This document shows positions 7,348-15,193 of a DNA stretch of 15,216 nucleotides, one piece after another. The notes under the pieces are model-generated. The model had not been told where the DNA came from, ran no database searches, and was given only the letters and a program-made list of their open reading frames with translations. The position numbers were made by a program, and so were the translations under genes. The number at the start of each line of letters is the position of its first letter. Positions within the stretch are counted from its first letter, which is position 1. The DNA is from an uncultured Actinomycetes bacterium (GTDB lineage Bacteria; Actinomycetota; Actinomycetes; S36-B12): contig CALGTB010000048.1 of the NCBI GenBank assembly GCA_937902285.1, positions 1-15,216 of the forward strand, written 5' to 3'.

Positions 7348-8411
7348 GCGCGGACCCACTCGGCATAGAAGATCGCCAGCCCCGCCCCGATGCAGAGGCC
7401 CTGGATGATCCAGAAGCGGACGACGATCTGGATCTCGGGCCAGCCGAGCATCTCGAAGTGGTGGTGCAGGGGTGCCATCCGGAACACCCGCCGGCCGGTC
7501 AGCTTGAAGGACCCCACCTGGGCGATCACCGACAGCGTCGTGATGAGGAACAGGCCCGCGGTCAGGGGCAGGAGCAGCTCGGTCTGGGTGAAGATCGCCA
7601 GGCCCGCGATCGCTCCGCCGAGGGCGAGCGAGCCGGTGTCGCCCATGAAGATGCGGGCCGGCGCGGTGTTCCACCAGAGGAAGCCGAAGGTCGCGCCAGC
7701 GGCGCACGCCGAGATGATCGCTAGATCGACGGGGTTCGCTGTCGCGTAGCAGAAGGTCGTCTCCTCGAAGGCGCAGTTCTGCCCGTACTGCCAGATGCTG
7801 ATGAGCACATACGCGAGGAACGACAGGATCGCTGCGCCCGTCGCGAGTCCGTCCAGGCCGTCGGTGAGGTTGACGCCGTTCGTCGTGGCCGTGATGAGGA
7901 ACCACACCCACAGGAGGAACAGCCCCATCGGGAGAACGATCGAGGTGTCGCGGATGAAGGAGATCGCGGTCGATGCCGGAGTCAGCCCCTCCGCGTTGGG
8001 GAACTGCACCGACAGGAAGGCGAACGAGAACGCGACGATCGCCTGACCGATGAGCTTCGTCCGCGCCCGAAGGCCCGTGCTGCGCTGCTTGAAGATCTTC
8101 AGGTAGTCGTCGGCCATGCCCACCAGGCCCAGCCCCACCATGAGGTAGAGGATCAGCAGGCCGGACGCCGTGAGGGGACGCCACGTGAGCAGGTGCGTCA
8201 TGAAGTAGCCGGCCAGGACCCCGACGATGATGGCCAGCCCGCCCATCGACGGCGTGCCGACCTTGCTCTCGTGATCGGGGTACTGCTCCCCCTCCGACGA
8301 CACGCGGATGGCCTGCGCGTAGCCGTGACGGGCGAGGATGCGAATGAGGATGGGGGTGCAGACGAGCGACACCAGAGTCGCGATCGTGCCCGCGATGACG
8401 ACGAGCCTCAC
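7344..8411 (-). CDS. mraY: Phospho-MurNAc-pentapeptide transferase MraY
   Basis: MraY transfers phospho-MurNAc-pentapeptide to undecaprenyl phosphate to make lipid I. It is a multi-pass inner membrane enzyme. The product is 355 aa with about ten hydrophobic segments. Seen: KVGTPSMGG at 50-58; the magnesium-binding GMADDYLK at 98-105; NLTDGLDGLA at 181-190; FMGDTGSLALGG at 255-266; and RMAPLHHHFE at 311-320, the diagnostic histidine motif of MraY. Two cysteines (C213 and C221) lie in the predicted outside loop before helix 7; a similar pair occurs in other actinobacterial MraY proteins, from memory. The start is the GTG at 8411, fixed by GGGAGG 6 nt upstream (8418-8423) and a GTGA overlap with the murF stop. 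The open frame continues upstream, but that part is antisense-like and not MraY. Confidence 0.97.
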   Translation of the reverse strand: MRLVVIAGTIATLVSLVCTPILIRILARHGYAQAIRVSSEGEQYPDHESKVGTPSMGGLAIIVGVLAGYFMTHLLTWRPLTASGLLILYLMVGLGLVGMADDYLKIFKQRSTGLRARTKLIGQAIVAFSFAFLSVQFPNAEGLTPASTAISFIRDTSIVLPMGLFLLWVWFLITATTNGVNLTDGLDGLATGAAILSFLAYVLISIWQYGQNCAFEETTFCYATANPVDLAIISACAAGATFGFLWWNTAPARIFMGDTGSLALGGAIAGLAIFTQTELLLPLTAGLFLITTLSVIAQVGSFKLTGRRVFRMAPLHHHFEMLGWPEIQIVVRFWIIQGLCIGAGLAIFYAEWVRA

Positions 8412-9817
8412 GGCTGCCCTCCCGCCAGGAGGGCCTCGGCCACCCGCTCGAGCCCCACGCTGCGGGACGCCTTCACGAGGACGAGGTCGCCGGGTCGCGT
8501 CTCGCGCCGCAGGAGGGTGATGGCGTCGGCGACGTCCTCCACATGAACGGACTCGTCCCCCCAGGATCCCTCGTTGCTGGCCCCCAGGTGCATGACCCGG
8601 GTGCCCTCGCCGACGCAGACCAGCCGGGAGATGTCCAGCCGGACGGCGAGACGGCCGATGGCATCGTGCTCGGGCATCGAGTCCTCGCCCAGCTCGCGCA
8701 TCTCGCCGAGCACCGCCCACGTGCGGCGGCCTCCCGCCATCGCCGCAAGCGTCTTCAGTGCTGCGCGCATCGACTCGGGGTTGGCGTTGTAGGCGTCGTT
8801 GACCACCGTGATGCCGTCGGCCGTCTCGCGCACCTCCATGCGCCAGCGGCTCTGCGGCACCGCGGCCGTGAGCGCCTCGGCCACGGCGTCGAGGTCGGCG
8901 CCCAGGGCGAGGCCGACCGTCGCCGCCGCGAGGGCGTTCGACACGTAGTGCTCGCCGCTGAACTGCAGGCTCATGGGGGCGGACGCGGACCGTCCGGGCC
9001 GCTGGTCGACGAGCGTGAAGGACGCCCGTGCCTGGCCGTCGAGCCGCACGTCGACGGCGCGCACCGAAGCCATCGCGGACTCCCCGAAGGTGAGGCACTC
9101 GGCACGCGTCACGTCCTGCATGCCGGCGACGAGCAGGTCGTCCGCATTGAGCACCGCGACGGCGGAGGCATCGAGAGCCGCGACCAATTCGCTCTTGGCG
9201 GCAGCGATGGCCTCCCTCGAGCCGAGCATGCCGAGGTGTGCGGATCCCACGTTCACGATGACGCCGACGTCGGGGCGGGCGAGCTGCGCCAGGTAGTCGA
9301 TGTGACCCGGCCCGCGCATGCCCATCTCGACCACGAGGAAGGACGTCGACGGACCGGCGCTGAGGATGGTCAGCGGCACCCCCACCTCGGTGTTGAACGA
9401 TCCGGCCGCGGCCACGGTCTCGCCGAGCGACGCCAGGACCGAGGCGACCAGGTCCTTGGTGCTCGTCTTGCCACTGGACCCGGTGATGGCCACAACCGCG
9501 CAGTCGAGCAGGTCGCGGCGGTACCACGCCGCCAGCCGGCCCAGGGCGAGCACCGGGTCGTCCACGACGATGCACGGAAGGGGACCGTCGACTCCTGCGA
9601 GCTCACGGTCGGACAGCACGACCGCACTTCCCGAACCGACCGCCTCGGCCGCATGATCGTGGCCGTCGACCCGCTCTCCGGCGATGGCGACGAACAGGCT
9701 GCCCACCGCTGCGGACCGGGAGTCGACGCACACCGACTCGACGATCTGGTCCGGCTCGACCGAGCAGAGTCGTCCGTCGACGGCTGCCGCGATGGTCCCG
9801 ACGCTCATCGGGATCAC
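8408..9817 (-). CDS. murF: UDP-MurNAc-tripeptide--D-Ala-D-Ala ligase MurF
   Basis: MurF attaches the D-Ala-D-Ala dipeptide and completes the UDP-MurNAc-pentapeptide in the cytoplasm. The product is 469 aa. Seen: DSRSAAVGSLFVAIAGER at 32-49, the N-terminal substrate domain; the P-loop ITGSSGKTSTK at 111-121; FNTEVGVPLT at 141-150; VVEMGMRGPGHI at 162-173; NVGSAHLGMLGS at 189-200; the MurF signature NDAYNANPESM at 340-350; VLGEMRELG at 369-377; and VKASRSVGLERV at 448-459. I use the GTG at 9817, which overlaps the murE stop as GTGA and gives the usual MIPM beginning; an ATG 9 nt inside (9808) is an alternative. No ribosome-binding site is clear, which fits translational coupling to murE. The dipeptide ligase Ddl is not encoded in this window. 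Confidence 0.96.
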   Translation of the reverse strand: MIPMSVGTIAAAVDGRLCSVEPDQIVESVCVDSRSAAVGSLFVAIAGERVDGHDHAAEAVGSGSAVVLSDRELAGVDGPLPCIVVDDPVLALGRLAAWYRRDLLDCAVVAITGSSGKTSTKDLVASVLASLGETVAAAGSFNTEVGVPLTILSAGPSTSFLVVEMGMRGPGHIDYLAQLARPDVGVIVNVGSAHLGMLGSREAIAAAKSELVAALDASAVAVLNADDLLVAGMQDVTRAECLTFGESAMASVRAVDVRLDGQARASFTLVDQRPGRSASAPMSLQFSGEHYVSNALAAATVGLALGADLDAVAEALTAAVPQSRWRMEVRETADGITVVNDAYNANPESMRAALKTLAAMAGGRRTWAVLGEMRELGEDSMPEHDAIGRLAVRLDISRLVCVGEGTRVMHLGASNEGSWGDESVHVEDVADAITLLRRETRPGDLVLVKASRSVGLERVAEALLAGGQP

Positions 9818-11316
9818 GTGGACGTCCGGACGTGCAGCGCAGCAGTCAGGACCTCGGCATCGTCGAAGGGGCTGATCACGCCGGCGACGTCCTGCCCCTG
9901 CTCATGTCCCTTGCCCAGCACCACTACGACATCTCCCGCCTCGGCCACCGACACCGCAACCGTAATGGCTCGGGCGCGGTCGGCCTCCTCACGGACGTCG
10001 GCGCGTTCGGCCGTGGCGACCTCCAGGGCACCCGCGCGCACGGCCGCCCGGATCGCAGCCGGGTCCTCGGACCGGGGATTGTCGTCCGTGATGATGAGGA
10101 CGTCGGCGAGGGCGGCGGCGATGGCCCCCATCTGGGGGCGCTTCGTGCGGTCGCGGTCGCCACCCGCCCCGACGACCGCGATGACCCTGCCGTGTGCGGA
10201 TGCGGCGAGTGACGCCAGGACGCGGTCGATGGCGTCTGGCGAGTGGGCGTAGTCGACGATCCCCATCACGCCGTCGAAGGACCCGACCACCTGCATACGG
10301 CCCGGCACGGTCGCCGAGGCGATGCCCTCGGCGGCCTGGGCAGCGGGAATGCCGGCGCGGCGGAGGACGGCGAAGGCGCACACCGCGTTGGCCTCGTTGA
10401 AGGCCCCCGGCATGCGCAGGTCGATGCGCTCGAGTCGGCCGTCGGCGTCGATCACCGAGCCGCGCCCCGTGCCCCAGGCCAGCACCCAGTCCGCATCGGG
10501 GTTCACGGCCGACCAGGTCTCGACAGGGATCCGGCACTCACGAGCCAGTCGGGCGCCGTAGAGGTCATCCACGCCGATGATCCCGAGCCGGGCGCGCCCC
10601 GGGGTGAACAGCTCGGCCTTCGCGGCGTAGTAGTCCTCCATCGAGCCGTGGTAGTCGAGGTGGTCCTGGCTCAGGTTGGTGAAGGCGGCGATGTCGTAGA
10701 CGATGCCGTCCACCCGGCCCTCCGCGATGGCGATGCTGCTGACCTCCATCACCACCGTGTCCACGTGGGCGTCGCGCATGACCCCGAGGATGGCGTGGAG
10801 GTCGGGGGCCTCGGGGGTCGTGCGCGCCCCGGCGAACGTCCGGCCCGCGGCGACGACCCCGGTCGTCCCGATCATGCCCGTGGTCCGGCCCCCCGCCCGG
10901 AGTCCGGACTCCACCATCGCCGACACGGTGGTCTTCCCGTTCGTCCCCGTGATGCCGATCAGCTGCAGGGCCGCTGCCGGGTCGCCGTAGACCGTCGACG
11001 CCACCGCGCCGAGGCGGTTCCTCGGCCGCTCGACCACGAGCACGGGAAGGGCGGGCGCGGGCATCATGCCGGCACCCTCGGCGTCGGTGAGGATCGCGAC
11101 GGCTCCGGCTCCCCGCGCCGCGTCGGCGAAGCGAGCCCCGTGGGTGTGATGTCCGGGCAGTGCCGCATAGAGGTCCCCCGGTCGAACGTCCCGCGAGTCG
11201 AGCGTGACGCCGGTGACGTCCACCCCGGCCCACTCGGGGGCGAGCGGGCGCCCGATGAGGGCGGCGATGTCAGCCAGGCGCACCGGGCGCGGCCGCGGAC
11301 GTGGCGCCGTCGTCAT
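9814..11316 (-). CDS. murE: UDP-MurNAc-tripeptide synthetase MurE, probably meso-DAP-adding
   Basis: MurE adds the third, diamino acid residue to UDP-MurNAc-L-Ala-D-Glu. The product is 500 aa. Seen: SRDVRPGDLYAALPG at 41-55; the P-loop GITGTNGKTT at 121-130; RTTPEAPDL at 165-173; FTNLSQDHLDYHGSMEDYY at 212-230 and the adjacent lysine AAKAELF, normally carbamylated; VDYAHSPDAI at 354-363; DDNPRSEDP at 411-419; and GKGHE at 468-472. The DNPR form is the one linked to meso-diaminopimelate rather than lysine in studied enzymes, so the peptidoglycan is inferred to be DAP-type. Two departures from the usual pattern are seen: EVSSIAI at 191-197 (usually EVSSHAL) and VPGRMQ at 337-342 (usually VPGRME). 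The ATG at 11316 follows the ftsI stop by 4 bp. Confidence 0.95.
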   Translation of the reverse strand: MTTAPRPRPRPVRLADIAALIGRPLAPEWAGVDVTGVTLDSRDVRPGDLYAALPGHHTHGARFADAARGAGAVAILTDAEGAGMMPAPALPVLVVERPRNRLGAVASTVYGDPAAALQLIGITGTNGKTTVSAMVESGLRAGGRTTGMIGTTGVVAAGRTFAGARTTPEAPDLHAILGVMRDAHVDTVVMEVSSIAIAEGRVDGIVYDIAAFTNLSQDHLDYHGSMEDYYAAKAELFTPGRARLGIIGVDDLYGARLARECRIPVETWSAVNPDADWVLAWGTGRGSVIDADGRLERIDLRMPGAFNEANAVCAFAVLRRAGIPAAQAAEGIASATVPGRMQVVGSFDGVMGIVDYAHSPDAIDRVLASLAASAHGRVIAVVGAGGDRDRTKRPQMGAIAAALADVLIITDDNPRSEDPAAIRAAVRAGALEVATAERADVREEADRARAITVAVSVAEAGDVVVVLGKGHEQGQDVAGVISPFDDAEVLTAALHVRTST

Positions 11317-11320
11317 GGGG

Positions 11321-13132
11321 CTACCCGCCGAAGGTGAGCGGGAGCGTGGGCGATGAGGTCCCGGTCGGCGGGATCTGCCGGGCCTGCAGCGCGTACGTCA
11401 TGACGCGCTTGAACACCGGGCCGCCGAGCTCACCGCCGTAGCGTCCCACGCGCGGGTTCATGATCGAGACCGCCACGACCAGCTGGGGCGCATCGGCGGG
11501 GGCCATACCGATGAAGGATGCGACGACACCGTTGTAGCACCGGCACTTCTCGTCGTACTCCTGCGCGGTGCCGGTCTTGCCACCGACGCGGTACCCAGGG
11601 ATCGCCGCCATCGGCGCGGTGCCCCCCTCACTGACGACGCTCTCGAGCATGGCGCGCACCTGCTTGGCCGTCGAGACACTGACCACCCGGGTCGCCTCGG
11701 GCTCGGGGGCCGCGCTCACCGTGCCGTCGGGGAGGATCAGCGCATCGACGAGGCTGGGCTGCACGCGGACACCGTCGTTCGCGATGGTCGCGAAGACGCT
11801 GGCACTCTGGACGGCGTTGACGCTGAGGCCCTGGCCGAAGGCGATGGTCGGGAAGGACGTCGGCGACCAGTCGGAGTGCTTGGGGATGAACCCCGTCGAC
11901 TCGCCGGGGAAGTCGAGGCCGGTCGGCTCGCCGATGCCGAACTTCTTGAGGTACTTGTAGAGCTTCTTCCCGCCGATCCGCTCGGCGGCCAGGATCGTTC
12001 CCATGTTGCTCGACTTGGCCATGACGCCCGCCAGTGTCAGGCGCAGGGTCCCGTGCGGGCTCGCGTCGTGGAACTTCTTGTCACCCCGCGTGAGACTGCT
12101 CGGCACGGTGATGCTCGTGTAGGGATTCGCCTTGCCCTCGTTGATCACCGCGGCCAGCGTCATCAGCTTGCTCGTCGAGCCCGGCTCGAAGACGTCGGTC
12201 AGCGCGCGGTTGCCCCGGTTCGACGCGGTGGCCGACGCGGCCTTCCCGGGATTGAAGGTGGGCACGGTCGCGAGCGCGAGGATGTGGCCCGTGCGCGGAT
12301 CCATCACGACGAGCGTGCCGCTGTCGGCCCGCGACTCGGCGACCTTCTCCGCGAGGGCCTGCTGCGCCACGTACTGGATGTCGCGGTCGATGGTGAGCCG
12401 GATGGACGTGCCCTGCATGGCGTCGGTGACCGAGTTCGCCCCCGTCGGGATGACGCGGCCGCCGGGACCCCGCTCGAACGTCTGCTCGCCCGGCGTGCCC
12501 GCCAGCTCCTGCTCGTAGGCGTACTCGACGCCGCCGAGTCCCGTGCCCTCGCCGCCGACGAAGCCGACGACGTTCGCCGCCAGATCGCCCGCGGGATACA
12601 CCCGGCGCGCCGTCGGCTCGCTGAAGATCCCCGGCAGCCGCAGCTCCGCGATCCGATCCCAGGCCTCGGGCGTGAGGCCCTTGGCCACGTACATGAACCG
12701 ACGCTCGCCGGTGAGCCGCTCCGCCAGCACCGCCGGGTCCGCGCCCAGGATCGGGCCGAGCTGCTCCGCCACGGCCTGGGGATCGGTCACGAGCGTCTGG
12801 TCCGCGGTCAGGTTCCGCGCCTCCATGGTGATGGCGAGCGCGTCGCCACCCGCGTCGAGGATCATGCCGCGGCCCGCGGGGATCGACTGGGTGCGCAGGC
12901 GCTGGTCGAGCGCCTCCGACGCGAGCGCCTCGCCCTGCACCGCCTGAAGCTGGACGAGTCGGCCGCCGAAGATCGTGAGCACGAGGCCCGTCACGATCAG
13001 CAGCACCGCACCGCGCTGCCGCGTGTCGCCGAGGACGAAGGTCGATGTCCGGCGCCGCGTCGGTGGCCTCCGGTCCCCCGCCGGCCGGGTCGGCACTCGA
13101 CGGGGATCGCGAGTGGGGGTCGACGCGCGCAT
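11321..13132 (-). CDS. ftsI: Septal transpeptidase FtsI (PBP3, PBPB), class B penicillin-binding protein
   Basis: FtsI cross-links new septal peptidoglycan outside the membrane and partners with FtsW. The product is 603 aa. Seen: a basic, proline-rich cytoplasmic tail of about 40 residues; one TM helix at about 41-62; the class B dimerisation region beginning with the RGMILDAGG motif at 88-96; and the transpeptidase domain from about 245 with all three active-site motifs, STSK (319-322, nucleophile S319), SSN (374-376) and KTGT (519-522). Directly after KTGT there is a CRCY pair of cysteines (C530, C532); from memory a CxCY is common in actinobacterial FtsI and may form a disulfide, but that is unconfirmed here. 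The ATG at 13132 is the only in-frame start nearby, 40 bp after the ftsL-like gene. murE follows after 4 bp. Confidence 0.96.
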   Translation of the reverse strand: MRASTPTRDPRRVPTRPAGDRRPPTRRRTSTFVLGDTRQRGAVLLIVTGLVLTIFGGRLVQLQAVQGEALASEALDQRLRTQSIPAGRGMILDAGGDALAITMEARNLTADQTLVTDPQAVAEQLGPILGADPAVLAERLTGERRFMYVAKGLTPEAWDRIAELRLPGIFSEPTARRVYPAGDLAANVVGFVGGEGTGLGGVEYAYEQELAGTPGEQTFERGPGGRVIPTGANSVTDAMQGTSIRLTIDRDIQYVAQQALAEKVAESRADSGTLVVMDPRTGHILALATVPTFNPGKAASATASNRGNRALTDVFEPGSTSKLMTLAAVINEGKANPYTSITVPSSLTRGDKKFHDASPHGTLRLTLAGVMAKSSNMGTILAAERIGGKKLYKYLKKFGIGEPTGLDFPGESTGFIPKHSDWSPTSFPTIAFGQGLSVNAVQSASVFATIANDGVRVQPSLVDALILPDGTVSAAPEPEATRVVSVSTAKQVRAMLESVVSEGGTAPMAAIPGYRVGGKTGTAQEYDEKCRCYNGVVASFIGMAPADAPQLVVAVSIMNPRVGRYGGELGGPVFKRVMTYALQARQIPPTGTSSPTLPLTFGG

Positions 13133-13172
13133 CAGGCCGTCCGCTGCCCGGGCAGGAACGACGCGTACGGCG

Positions 13173-13988
13173 TCACGGCACCGGCACCGCGACGAGCCCG
13201 GCGTCCTCGCTCGACAGCTGCGACGTCAGGTCGATCACCGTCGCATCGCCCCACAGCGAGTTCTCGGAGTTCTTGGCGTCCTTGACGACGGTGGCGGCCG
13301 CACCGGCTACGGCCGTCACGCCGGGGTTGGTACTGGCGGTCACCGCTGCTGCGAGGCCGGGGTTGTTGGCGGCAGCCGCCTGCGCCGCCGCGGCGTCCAC
13401 GGCGGCAGGGTCGTAGTCCACGCCGGGGGCGATGGGGAGGTCGGTGCCGACCGAGGCGTTGTCGACGGCCTCGGTGACCGTGGCATCGGCCGGCGTCAGC
13501 AGTCGGGGCGCAGTGGCGGAGCCCCCGGGCGCTGCCTTCGGCTTCCCGATCACCCGGCCGCCCGGCAGGCTCAGGAAGACGGGGGTCTCGCTGGGGACCA
13601 TGCCGAGGGCTCGCGCCTGCTCCTCCAGCGACTCCGGTGCCGCTGCTGCGGCAACGGCCTCGGCGAGAGTCTGCTCTTGCTGCGACAGCGTCGCCTGCTG
13701 GCCCTGCAGCTCGCTGACGGTGAAGGCACCCTGGGCCAGGGACGTGTTGATCACGAGGATGCCGACCATCCCGGCGATCAGCAGGCCGGTGACCACCAGG
13801 GCGAAGACGCCGCGACTGGCGCGCTCGGGCCGAAGCGGCGACACCATCCGCAGGTGAGGACGCGATGCGCGGAGCCCACGGGCCCCGCGGGTGGCGTACT
13901 CCGTGCCCTCGGCCGCCTCCGCTCCGACGGGCAGCGAGCCGGTCGGCTCCTCGGGGACGGACTCATGCTTGCGGGCGGTCGCGCTCAT
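13173..13988 (-). CDS. ftsL: FtsL-like septum formation initiator protein with a long Ala-rich tail
   Basis: This is a bitopic protein placed exactly where actinobacteria carry ftsL, between rsmH and ftsI. FtsL joins FtsQ and a DivIC/FtsB-like partner to activate FtsW-FtsI. The product is 271 aa. Seen: a cytoplasmic N-terminus of about 60 residues ending in basic SPLRPERASR; one TM helix at about 61-82; a short heptad-like coiled coil at about 88-116 rich in Gln, Leu and Ala (SELQGQQATLSQQEQTL); and the family's end-of-coil motif PESLEEQARALGM at 118-130. The last 125 residues or so are alanine, proline and valine rich, low complexity and without a recognisable domain; classical FtsL proteins end soon after the coil, so this is an extra tail outside the membrane. 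The start overlaps the rsmH stop as ATGA. The function is inferred mainly from position and topology. Confidence 0.8.
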   Translation of the reverse strand: MSATARKHESVPEEPTGSLPVGAEAAEGTEYATRGARGLRASRPHLRMVSPLRPERASRGVFALVVTGLLIAGMVGILVINTSLAQGAFTVSELQGQQATLSQQEQTLAEAVAAAAAPESLEEQARALGMVPSETPVFLSLPGGRVIGKPKAAPGGSATAPRLLTPADATVTEAVDNASVGTDLPIAPGVDYDPAAVDAAAAQAAAANNPGLAAAVTASTNPGVTAVAGAAATVVKDAKNSENSLWGDATVIDLTSQLSSEDAGLVAVPVP

Positions 13989-14941
13989 GCTGCCACCGCC
14001 ACACGCTCGGCCGCCCGGACCCGAGCCGACGCCGCACGCGGGTTCTCCGCGACCTCCGCCTCGGACGCGGTCTCGGCGCCGCGGGTGACGAGCCGCAGCC
14101 AGGGCTTCATCGAGTCCGGGACGACCGGCAGCCCGGCCGGGACGTCAGGATGCGCGCCCACGGCCATCGCCCGCTTGACGATTCGGTCCTCGAGGGACTG
14201 GTACGACATGACGACGATGCGCCCGCCGACGGCGAGGGCCTCCAGCGCGGAGGGGATGGCGTCCCGCAGTGCGTCGAGCTCGCCGTTGACCTCGATGCGC
14301 AGGGCCTGGAAGGTGCGCTTGGCCGGGTTGCCGCCCGTGCGGCGGGCGGGGGCGGGGATCGCCTCGCGCACGAGATCGACGAGCCGCGCCGAGGTCGTGA
14401 ACGGCTGCGTCGAGCGCTCGGCCACGACGCGGGCGGCGATCCGGCTGGCGAAGCGCTCCTCGCCGTACTGGCGCAGGATCCGGGCGAGGTCCGCCGCAGA
14501 GTAGGTGTTGAGGATCTCGGCAGCGGTACGACCGGTCGTCGGGTCCATCCGCATGTCGAGCGGGGCGTCCTGCGAGTAGGCGAAGCCACGGTCGGCCTCG
14601 TCGAGCTGCATCGACGACACCCCGAGGTCGAACAGGATGCCCTGCACGTGGCGGTGCCCGAGTCCGGCCAGGACCTCGGGCAGCTCGTCGTAGACCGCGT
14701 GCACCAGCGTCACGCGCTCGCCGAACGGCGCGAGGCGGTCCGCGGACAGTCGCAGCGCCTCGGGGTCGCGGTCGAGGCCGATCAGCCGGAGGTCCGGGAA
14801 GGATGCGAGGGCATGCTCGGCGTGGCCGCCCAGGCCCAGCGTCGCGTCGACCAGCACGGCGCCCGCCCCCTGCAGGGCGGGAGCGAGCAGCGCGATGACC
14901 CGGTCACGCATGACCGGGACATGGCGGGCCGACGTCGACAT
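13985..14941 (-). CDS. rsmH: 16S rRNA (cytosine1402-N4)-methyltransferase RsmH (MraW)
   Basis: RsmH transfers a methyl group from SAM to N4 of C1402 in the ribosomal P-site. It is the usual first or second gene of dcw clusters. The product is 318 aa, normal length. Seen: HVPVMRDRVI near the N-terminus; SAM motif I DATLGLGGH at 32-40; LIGLDRDPEAL at 53-63; FDLGVSSMQLD at 104-114; RGFAYSQDAPLDMRMD at 118-133; KRTFQALRIEVN at 208-219; SYQSLEDRIVK at 246-256; and the C-terminal RAASARVRAAER at 302-313. Many bacteria have SFHSLEDR where this has SYQSLEDR; I believe this is common in actinobacteria. The ATG at 14941 begins 8 bp after the small upstream ORF, and the ribosome-binding site is weak. 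The stop overlaps the ftsL-like gene. Confidence 0.97.
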   Translation of the reverse strand: MSTSARHVPVMRDRVIALLAPALQGAGAVLVDATLGLGGHAEHALASFPDLRLIGLDRDPEALRLSADRLAPFGERVTLVHAVYDELPEVLAGLGHRHVQGILFDLGVSSMQLDEADRGFAYSQDAPLDMRMDPTTGRTAAEILNTYSAADLARILRQYGEERFASRIAARVVAERSTQPFTTSARLVDLVREAIPAPARRTGGNPAKRTFQALRIEVNGELDALRDAIPSALEALAVGGRIVVMSYQSLEDRIVKRAMAVGAHPDVPAGLPVVPDSMKPWLRLVTRGAETASEAEVAENPRAASARVRAAERVAVAA

Positions 14942-14949
14942 GAGTGCTG

Positions 14950-15114
14950 CTACGCCCAGGTGTCCACGACGGTGGCGAGCGCGACGAGCACGCCGGTGGT
15001 CAGGCCCAGGGCCGCCATCAGCACTCCGGCCGAGCGCAGCACGGTGCGCACGGGGTGCGCGTCGAGCGCGTGCCCCGAGGTCATCGGGAGCTCGCTGTGC
15101 ATGAGGGTGTTCAT
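14950..15114 (-). CDS. Small predicted membrane protein (54 aa) upstream of rsmH
   Basis: I do not recognise this gene. It encodes 54 aa, reading MNTLMHSELPMTSGHALD, then AHPVRTVLRSAG, then a hydrophobic run to the end (VLMAALGLTTGVLVALATVV, then DTWA). It predicts one TM helix near the C-terminus after a short soluble segment containing four histidines counting the region around it. The ATG at 15114 has AAGGGGGA just upstream (15118-15125), one of the better ribosome-binding sites in the window, and the stop lies 8 bp before rsmH, so it sits in the operon. No MraZ-like sequence is visible. The same frame stays open to the window edge but has no other start codon there, so a longer N-terminus encoded outside cannot be excluded. 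It could be a small divisome or wall accessory protein, or a leader ORF with no protein function. Confidence 0.5.
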   Translation of the reverse strand: MNTLMHSELPMTSGHALDAHPVRTVLRSAGVLMAALGLTTGVLVALATVVDTWA

Positions 15115-15117
15115 CTG

Positions 15118-15125
15118 TCCCCCTT
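15118..15125 (-). promoter_or_regulatory. Ribosome-binding site of the small ORF before rsmH
   Basis: On the minus strand AAGGGGGA ends 3 nt before the ATG at 15114, with the AAGG core 7 nt away. It supports translation starting at this ATG even though the ORF is short. Confidence 0.5.
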
Positions 15126-15161
15126 CAAGGAAGGTCGCGGTCGGGCTGATGACGGGCGGTG

Positions 15162-15193
15162 GTGCTGTCGTTCGGTCGTGCTGTTGTTCGGTG
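15162..15193. repeat. 16-bp direct repeat in the leader before rsmH
   Basis: Two adjacent 16-bp units (plus strand GTGCTGTCGTTCGGTC and GTGCTGTTGTTCGGTG) match at 14 of 16 positions. A further GTGCTG at 15191-15196 overlaps the end of the second unit. They lie 48-79 nt before the small ORF. The region reads open in all three minus-strand frames in part, so I cannot tell whether it is coding or leader. No function is clear. Confidence 0.4.

Noticed and set aside
7348..8184. N-terminal extension of the murD frame across mraY
   Set aside because: The extension is arginine- and proline-rich and overlaps mraY in another frame. MurD homology begins just after the GTG at 7347, which forms the GTGA overlap.
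8412..9575. N-terminal extension of the mraY frame across murF
   Set aside because: It lacks membrane segments and is Arg/Gly-rich. The GTG at 8411 has a strong GGGAGG and starts the MraY homology.
8543..10252. Long plus-strand open frame of 569 codons opposite murF and murE
   Set aside because: It lies fully antisense to two well-supported Mur ligases and encodes a low-complexity Arg/His/Gly/Asp-rich product without family motifs. Long antisense frames are expected in DNA this GC-rich.
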